DNA from: JAEYZS01 sp031374125
GTDB lineage: Bacteria > Bdellovibrionota > Bdellovibrionia > Bdellovibrionales > JAEYZS01
Direction: 5' to 3'
Length of the DNA stretch: 9,241 nt
NCBI GenBank assembly: GCA_031374125.1
Contig: JANMFM010000234.1
Location: 1 to 9,241 of the forward strand
Numbering within the stretch: position 1 is the stretch's first letter; each line of letters opens with the position of its first letter. A program made the translations under genes and the position numbers. Shown one piece after another: positions 6,618 to 9,241 of the stretch. The notes below the pieces were generated by a model that made no database searches, was not told where the DNA came from, and saw only the letters and a program-made list of their open reading frames with translations.

Positions 6618-6651
6618 AACCCCGCTTCAGCAATGAGCGAGGTTTTCTTTT
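6618..6651 (+). terminator. Terminator-like hairpin reading rightwards
   Basis: AACC-C-CGCT (6618-6626) pairs with AGCG-A-GGTT (6636-6644) around a nine-base loop with one C/A mismatch, followed by TTCTTTT. The T-run is on the plus strand, yet no plus-strand gene ends here. The neighbouring genes on both sides run on the minus strand, where the structure is preceded by A residues and lacks a T-run. Confidence 0.4.
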
Positions 6652-6687
6652 AAGCACATTTTAGGTCCAAGCTAGGAATAAAATGCT

Positions 6688-7074
6688 TTAATTTGGAACT
6701 AAGCCGACCTCTCGCTTAAGGTTGTCGGCAAGCCACTTTCGCTCACTGTCGGATATTTTTGTCATACAAATATGATCAATAAACCTGGCAATGTCAGAAA
6801 CATAGCTTGGATCGTTCTCAATGGTGAACAGGTAATGTCCAAATATTTTGCTTTTTTCAGCTTTAGAAAGTTTATGCAAAAAAAGAACAGAGTTTTCGAC
6901 AGTGACGACACGCTTTATCCAATCTTGAATATCGGGCTTCTGTCCCTTTAACTCATCGGTTGATTGCTGCAGCTGATACGTTAGACAAGTAAGGTCCTCA
7001 GGCATCTTAGCCACTGAAGTGCGCCCACCAAGAATTACACATGTTATGATAGTTATAAGTGCGAAATTTTTCAC
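6688..7074 (-). CDS. Small secreted protein of unknown function
   Basis: The gene starts at a GTG (7074) chosen because AGGAGG stands four bases upstream and no ATG fits. The 128-residue product begins with a typical Sec signal peptide: MKN, a hydrophobic core FALITIITCVILGG, then TSVA with likely cleavage after A22. The cysteine in the core is not preceded by a lipobox, so a lipoprotein is unlikely. The mature 106 residues look helical and carry two cysteines (about C30 and C102) that could bond in the periplasm; DWIKRVVTVENS and SDSERKWLADNL are notable segments. I do not recognise the family. It is transcribed away from the LysR-type gene with 85 bp between, the layout usual for a LysR target, but the regulator is frameshifted. 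Confidence 0.7.
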   Translation of the reverse strand: MKNFALITIITCVILGGRTSVAKMPEDLTCLTYQLQQSTDELKGQKPDIQDWIKRVVTVENSVLFLHKLSKAEKSKIFGHYLFTIENDPSYVSDIARFIDHICMTKISDSERKWLADNLKREVGLVPN

Positions 7075-7078
7075 AGTT

Positions 7079-7110
7079 CCTCCTAATGAAAGTTATTTAC
7101 GATAATTATA
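7079..7110 (-). promoter_or_regulatory. -10 element and ribosome binding site of the secreted-protein gene
   Basis: AGGAGG (7084-7079) precedes the GTG start by four bases and fixes that start. A perfect TATAAT (7110-7105) lies about 20 bases further upstream. No good -35 is found at 16-18 bp; TTGAAA further up is 23 bp away. Such a -10 without -35 would fit an activator-dependent promoter. AT-rich dyad TAATT-N7-AATTA (7103-7119) overlaps it and could be a LysR-type site, though in DNA this AT-rich it may be chance. Confidence 0.4.
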
Positions 7111-7159
7111 TTTAAATTAAAAGTGACTTATTTTTTCAATAATAGTAAAAAATTATGAC

Positions 7160-7968
7160 ATGAAAATTGATGAACTAAACCTGTCGGCACTTAAATACTT
7201 CCTTGATGCCGTTGAATTAGAAAGCATTACCCTTAGCGCTGAGAAAAATCACATATCTCGGCCAGCTGTCAGCCAGGCTATAATCCGCCTTGGTCAGTGG
7301 CATGGCAAACCGCTCTTAAGCCATGAAAAAAGATTTTTTAAGCTTACCGATGATGGAAGAGAGTTTTATCGACTCGCCAAAGTCAATTATATGAATTTTA
7401 TCAACGGGTTTTCGCAATTAGAAAATACTGACAAGACTCTTCGGGTTGGATGTTCCGCATCGCTGATAGAATTGATTTTTCCCAAATTAGGGGACCGGTA
7501 GACAGAAGTGATAATTCTATAATTAAAGTTGGAACGACTCAGTCACTATTAAGCCTGTTAGATCAACGACAGATTCATATCGCCTTTCTTATCGAAAGTG
7601 AAAACATCCGTAACTATCGTACACGCATAATTCATAAAGGTAATTTCGAGTTGCATTCAAAGACGGGCCGACATAGCGATTTATTGATAACAACTGAACC
7701 TCGGCCTGAAGTAGATTCATTTCTTCGTTACTTGTCTAAGAAAAAAATAGAACCGAGCAAACACATACAAGTCGATAGCTGGACACTTTCCCATAGACTT
7801 GCCGAAATGATGAACGGAATGTGCTTAGTGCCTGATTATTTTCCAAAAGGAAATCTACAAGTGGTGAGACTTCAATCTTGGCGCTTTCCATATAAGGCAT
7901 TAATGGTTCAACAAAAAGATGCCTTGTTATCAAAATTAGAGTCAGATTTAACTCAAGCCTTTCTGTAA
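7160..7968 (+). pseudogene. LysR-type transcriptional regulator, disrupted by a frameshift
   Basis: The first frame (7160-7501) encodes the winged helix-turn-helix: ALKYFLDAVELESITLSAE, HISRPAVSQAIIRLG, PLLSHEKRFFKLTDDG, then LRVGCSASLIELIFPKL, the start of the effector-binding domain, before it reads GDR and stops at TAG. The -1 frame carries on without a gap: RGPVDRSDNSIIKVGTTQ, LDQRQIHIAFLIESE, MMNGMCLVPDYF, ending at the TAA at 7966-7968. Joined, the protein has about 269 residues, somewhat short for the family (about 300). The shift is best explained by loss of one base in a short homopolymer (TTTTT, CCC or AAA at 7476-7486). The sequence does not form a proper -1 slippery heptamer in the reading frame, so programmed shifting is unlikely. 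The N-terminal 113 residues alone could still bind DNA. A sequencing error is the alternative. Confidence 0.85.
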
Positions 7969-8035
7969 TCAGTGTCATTACCACAGGATCAAGTTTATGT
8001 GGCCAATGTTTGGCTTGCTTTGGACGGTAACTCAT
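7969..8035 (-). pseudogene. 5' fragment of an unknown gene
   Basis: An ATG at 8035 with AGGAG seven bases upstream opens a frame that reads MSYRPKQAKHWPHKLDP and about six further residues before reaching the end of the LysR gene at 7968. The frame then runs antisense through the LysR coding region (to 7736), where the residues no longer look like the start of a protein, so I take only the first 22 or so codons as real. The good ribosome binding site and the leader hairpin at 8058-8104 suggest a formerly complete gene, cut off at about 7968 by a deletion or insertion. I do not recognise the product; a transposase N-terminus is possible but unsupported. Confidence 0.45.
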
Positions 8036-8057
8036 TTTGCAACTCCTGTTTTGTGGT

Positions 8058-8104
8058 AAAAACTGAGTCGCAGATAGACCGTCAGGTGGCTACCTTCAAC
8101 TCAG
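8058..8104 (-). terminator. Terminator-like stem-loop in the leader of the truncated gene
   Basis: On the minus strand CTGAGT (8104-8099) pairs with ACTCAG (8068-8063), followed at once by TTTTT (8062-8058). Inside the loop a perfect small hairpin AGGT-AGCC-ACCT (8095-8084) forms. The structure stands 10 bases before the AGGAG of the truncated gene at 7969-8035, so it could be an attenuator in that gene's leader. It could also end a transcript coming from the DoxX-like gene at 8189. Confidence 0.45.
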
Positions 8105-8188
8105 CTTGTTAAACCTCGAGTTGCGCTGGAAAAAATTTTTCAGGATACATTAAAATAATATGACCTATTTCGGACGGCGAGCGATTAT
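8105..8188. other. Short intergenic gap, no gene seen
   Basis: Contains the imperfect palindrome CTGGAAAAAATTTTTCAG near 8127-8146 and a run of A/T before the end of the minus-strand DoxX-like gene. There is no open frame with a ribosome binding site. Together with 7969-8104 it forms a 220-bp stretch between the LysR and DoxX-like genes. Confidence 0.4.
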
Positions 8189-8551
8189 TTATACTAAAAA
8201 AAATATTCCGCCGCTCATAATTAACATTAGCATTGCCGGAAGAGATTTTTTAGTCGGGTCCTTAACTTTAATATGCATCAACAAAGCACCAACCATTAGT
8301 ATCATAACCAAACCGCTCGCAAATGGAAGTAGCTGTGGCATCCACATTCCTGCAACAAGAGCCAGGGCTGCACCAATTTTGAGAGTACCTATTAGATAAA
8401 AGAACCAAACAGGAAGACCGTAGGCTAAAAATTCTTCTTTTAGATTACTTGCAGATTTACCTCTATAGTCCGTGCTTTTTTTTGATCTCAAAAGCCACAC
8501 ATTTAAAAGTCCGATAGCTACAATCAGTTGTAATATAAGTACTAAATTCAA
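8189..8551 (-). CDS. DoxX-like family membrane protein (copy 1)
   Basis: This 120-residue protein has four hydrophobic segments (about 2-21, 47-68, 74-95 and 103-119) and matches the DoxX-like family of small bacterial inner-membrane proteins, whose role is mostly unknown and sometimes tied to redox stress. Family-like features are the loop KEEFLAYGLPVWFFYLIG, GTLKIGAALALVAG in the second helix and HIKVKDPTKKSLPA before the last. The start is a TTG at 8551: GAGGG lies four bases upstream and an in-frame TGA is close behind it, so no other start is available. It diverges from a second protein of the same family at 8616, which shares the I-K-(V/I)-K-D-P-x-x-K-x-x-P-A motif. Confidence 0.8.
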   Translation of the reverse strand: MNLVLILQLIVAIGLLNVWLLRSKKSTDYRGKSASNLKEEFLAYGLPVWFFYLIGTLKIGAALALVAGMWMPQLLPFASGLVMILMVGALLMHIKVKDPTKKSLPAMLMLIMSGGIFFLV

Positions 8552-8615
8552 AGTGCCCTCACTTCAGTTTAATTTTTATTTATAGCTTCTCTAGTTATTC
8601 CATGGTTTAAATACC

Positions 8616-8972
8616 GTGATGATTCTACATCAGCTCTCAATTATTTTTTTAATCTTATCATTTATAATTTACGGCACAAGCTGTTTCTCAACTGACTTCA
8701 TGCGAGCAGAGTTTGAGCGATACAAACTCCCAAAGCTGAGGCTTCTCACCGGAGCCAGTCAAATTATCTTAGCGCTTATGTTAGCAATTGGCTTGGCTTT
8801 AGAAATTAAATTCTTAATCGCAATCTCATTATTAGGCTTGCTGGTTATGATGTTTGTGGCAATTCTTGTAAGAATTAAAATCAAAGACCCAATAAGCAAA
8901 ATAATTCCTGCAATATTTTACCTAGGGCTTATTTTAATGACAATACTACTTTCTTTGAGAATTCATTTATAG
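8616..8972 (+). CDS. DoxX-like family membrane protein (copy 2)
   Basis: A 118-residue membrane protein with four hydrophobic segments (about 5-22, 42-62, 65-84 and 94-113). The loop FMRAEFERYKLPKLRLLTG and the segment RIKIKDPISKIIPA are the same landmarks, in the same order, as in the divergent neighbour at 8189-8551, so the two are probably diverged paralogues. The frame begins GTG-ATG; the ATG at 8619 is the simpler start, GTG at 8616 is possible, and no clear Shine-Dalgarno sequence precedes either. The 64-bp gap between the two genes should hold both promoters. Function is unknown; head-to-head pairing suggests joint control. Confidence 0.75.
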   Translation: MMILHQLSIIFLILSFIIYGTSCFSTDFMRAEFERYKLPKLRLLTGASQIILALMLAIGLALEIKFLIAISLLGLLVMMFVAILVRIKIKDPISKIIPAIFYLGLILMTILLSLRIHL

Positions 8973-9158
8973 GCTACTCTTACGAGTTAAGATAAAAATA
9001 AAACTACCGCTAGTAATACAGTGACGGAATATTCGATACCCTTCGAAAGTTTGTTGGATTAATTTCCAATATATCAGGCTTTAATCAAAACCTTACTTCT
9101 TATCGCAGCTGTTTATATTCTTGCTACCCATTAACACATTCTATAGGATGATTTGCAT
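8973..9158. other. Intergenic stretch with hydrophobic open fragments
   Basis: No complete gene is visible. On the plus strand an open stretch at 9063-9134 reads as a hydrophobic tail (QALIKTLLLIAAVYILATH then stop), but it follows an in-frame TAA and has no start codon. On the minus strand short frames around 8990-9060 also read as membrane-like tails. Both could be debris of small membrane-protein genes or chance in AT-rich DNA. A short palindrome TTGGA-TTAATT-TCCAA occurs at 9054-9069. AGGA at about 9145-9148 precedes the next gene. Confidence 0.35.
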
Positions 9159-9241
9159 ATGGAAATCGAAAGCATACAATCTGGATTTAAGGCTATTACT
9201 GATATTTTAAACCGCAGTTTGTTTAAACTTGGCGATTTTCA
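9159..9241 (+). CDS. N-terminus of a protein resembling small MscS-type channels (partial)
   Basis: The frame opens at ATG 9159, with AGGA about ten bases upstream, and runs off the end of the window after 27 codons. It begins MEIESIQSGFKAITDIL and continues NRSLFKLGDF. A short amphipathic lead followed by L-(N)-x-x-L-F-x-L-G is common at the start of small mechanosensitive channel proteins of the MscS family, just before the first membrane helix. This is recognition by style over a very short stretch, so the family call is tentative; that a gene starts here is more secure. Confidence 0.45.
   Translation, partial: MEIESIQSGFKAITDILNRSLFKLGDF

Noticed and set aside
7476..7493. Programmed -1 frameshift in the LysR gene
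   Set aside because: The codons ATT TTT CCC AAA TTA do not form an X-XXY-YYZ slippery heptamer in the reading frame, and no following stem or Shine-Dalgarno stimulator is apparent.
7736..8035. A 99-codon minus-strand gene
   Set aside because: All but its first 22 or so codons are antisense to the LysR coding region and read like a shadow; only the start is kept as a gene fragment.
8040..8110. TPP riboswitch-like CTGAG and ACCTGA in the minus-strand leader
   Set aside because: The conserved TPP cores (CTGAGA, the GATAA-type region and GCGTAGGGA) are absent; only isolated short words match.

Overview
The window is AT-rich bacterial DNA with Gram-negative housekeeping and accessory genes. I recognise no plasmid or phage backbone, rRNA or tRNA. 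The mix of a RadD-type helicase, soluble GAF/PAS sensor kinases, a group III truncated haemoglobin, DUF454 and DoxX-like membrane proteins, and many small unknown proteins would fit a Bdellovibrionota or other proteobacterial-type genome. That placement is inference, not something the sequence proves.

Left part (about 1-4720, all on the minus strand): a tightly packed run transcribed right to left. It starts with a GAF-PAS-PAS histidine kinase, followed by a 4-base ATGA overlap to a single-domain response regulator. After a 66-bp gap comes radD, and a second 4-base ATGA overlap leads to a type I RNase H. The kinase has a good promoter (TTTCCA-17-TATAAT) with a 14-bp near-palindrome lying exactly in the spacer. 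RadD and RNase H look like a translationally coupled nucleic-acid repair / RNA:DNA hybrid pair; the kinase and regulator form a classical phosphorelay pair.

Middle (4721-6690): a 300-bp non-coding stretch holds a structured element ending in a terminator-like hairpin plus T-run on the plus strand (a candidate small RNA), followed by a perfect 14-bp stem-loop. Next come two small unknown genes facing away from each other: a minus-strand protein that looks 5'-truncated and a plus-strand 92-residue protein. Then a possible 32-residue minus-strand gene and an overlapping minus-strand pair, group III truncated haemoglobin and DUF454 (YbaN-like) membrane protein, with a strong ribosome binding site.

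Right part (6690-9241): a small secreted protein (GTG start) diverges from a LysR-type regulator broken by a one-base frameshift. Directly behind it lies a 5' fragment of an unknown minus-strand gene with an intact ribosome binding site and a terminator-like leader. Two DoxX-like membrane proteins, apparently paralogues, are transcribed head to head. The window ends in the first 27 codons of a plus-strand gene that resembles the start of a small MscS-type channel.

The frameshifted regulator, the truncated genes and the orphan RNA-like structures suggest that 4720-8190 has been rearranged and is partly decaying. I found no clear new multi-gene system. The most notable candidates are the structured element at 4786-4900 and the palindrome-in-promoter of the sensor kinase.
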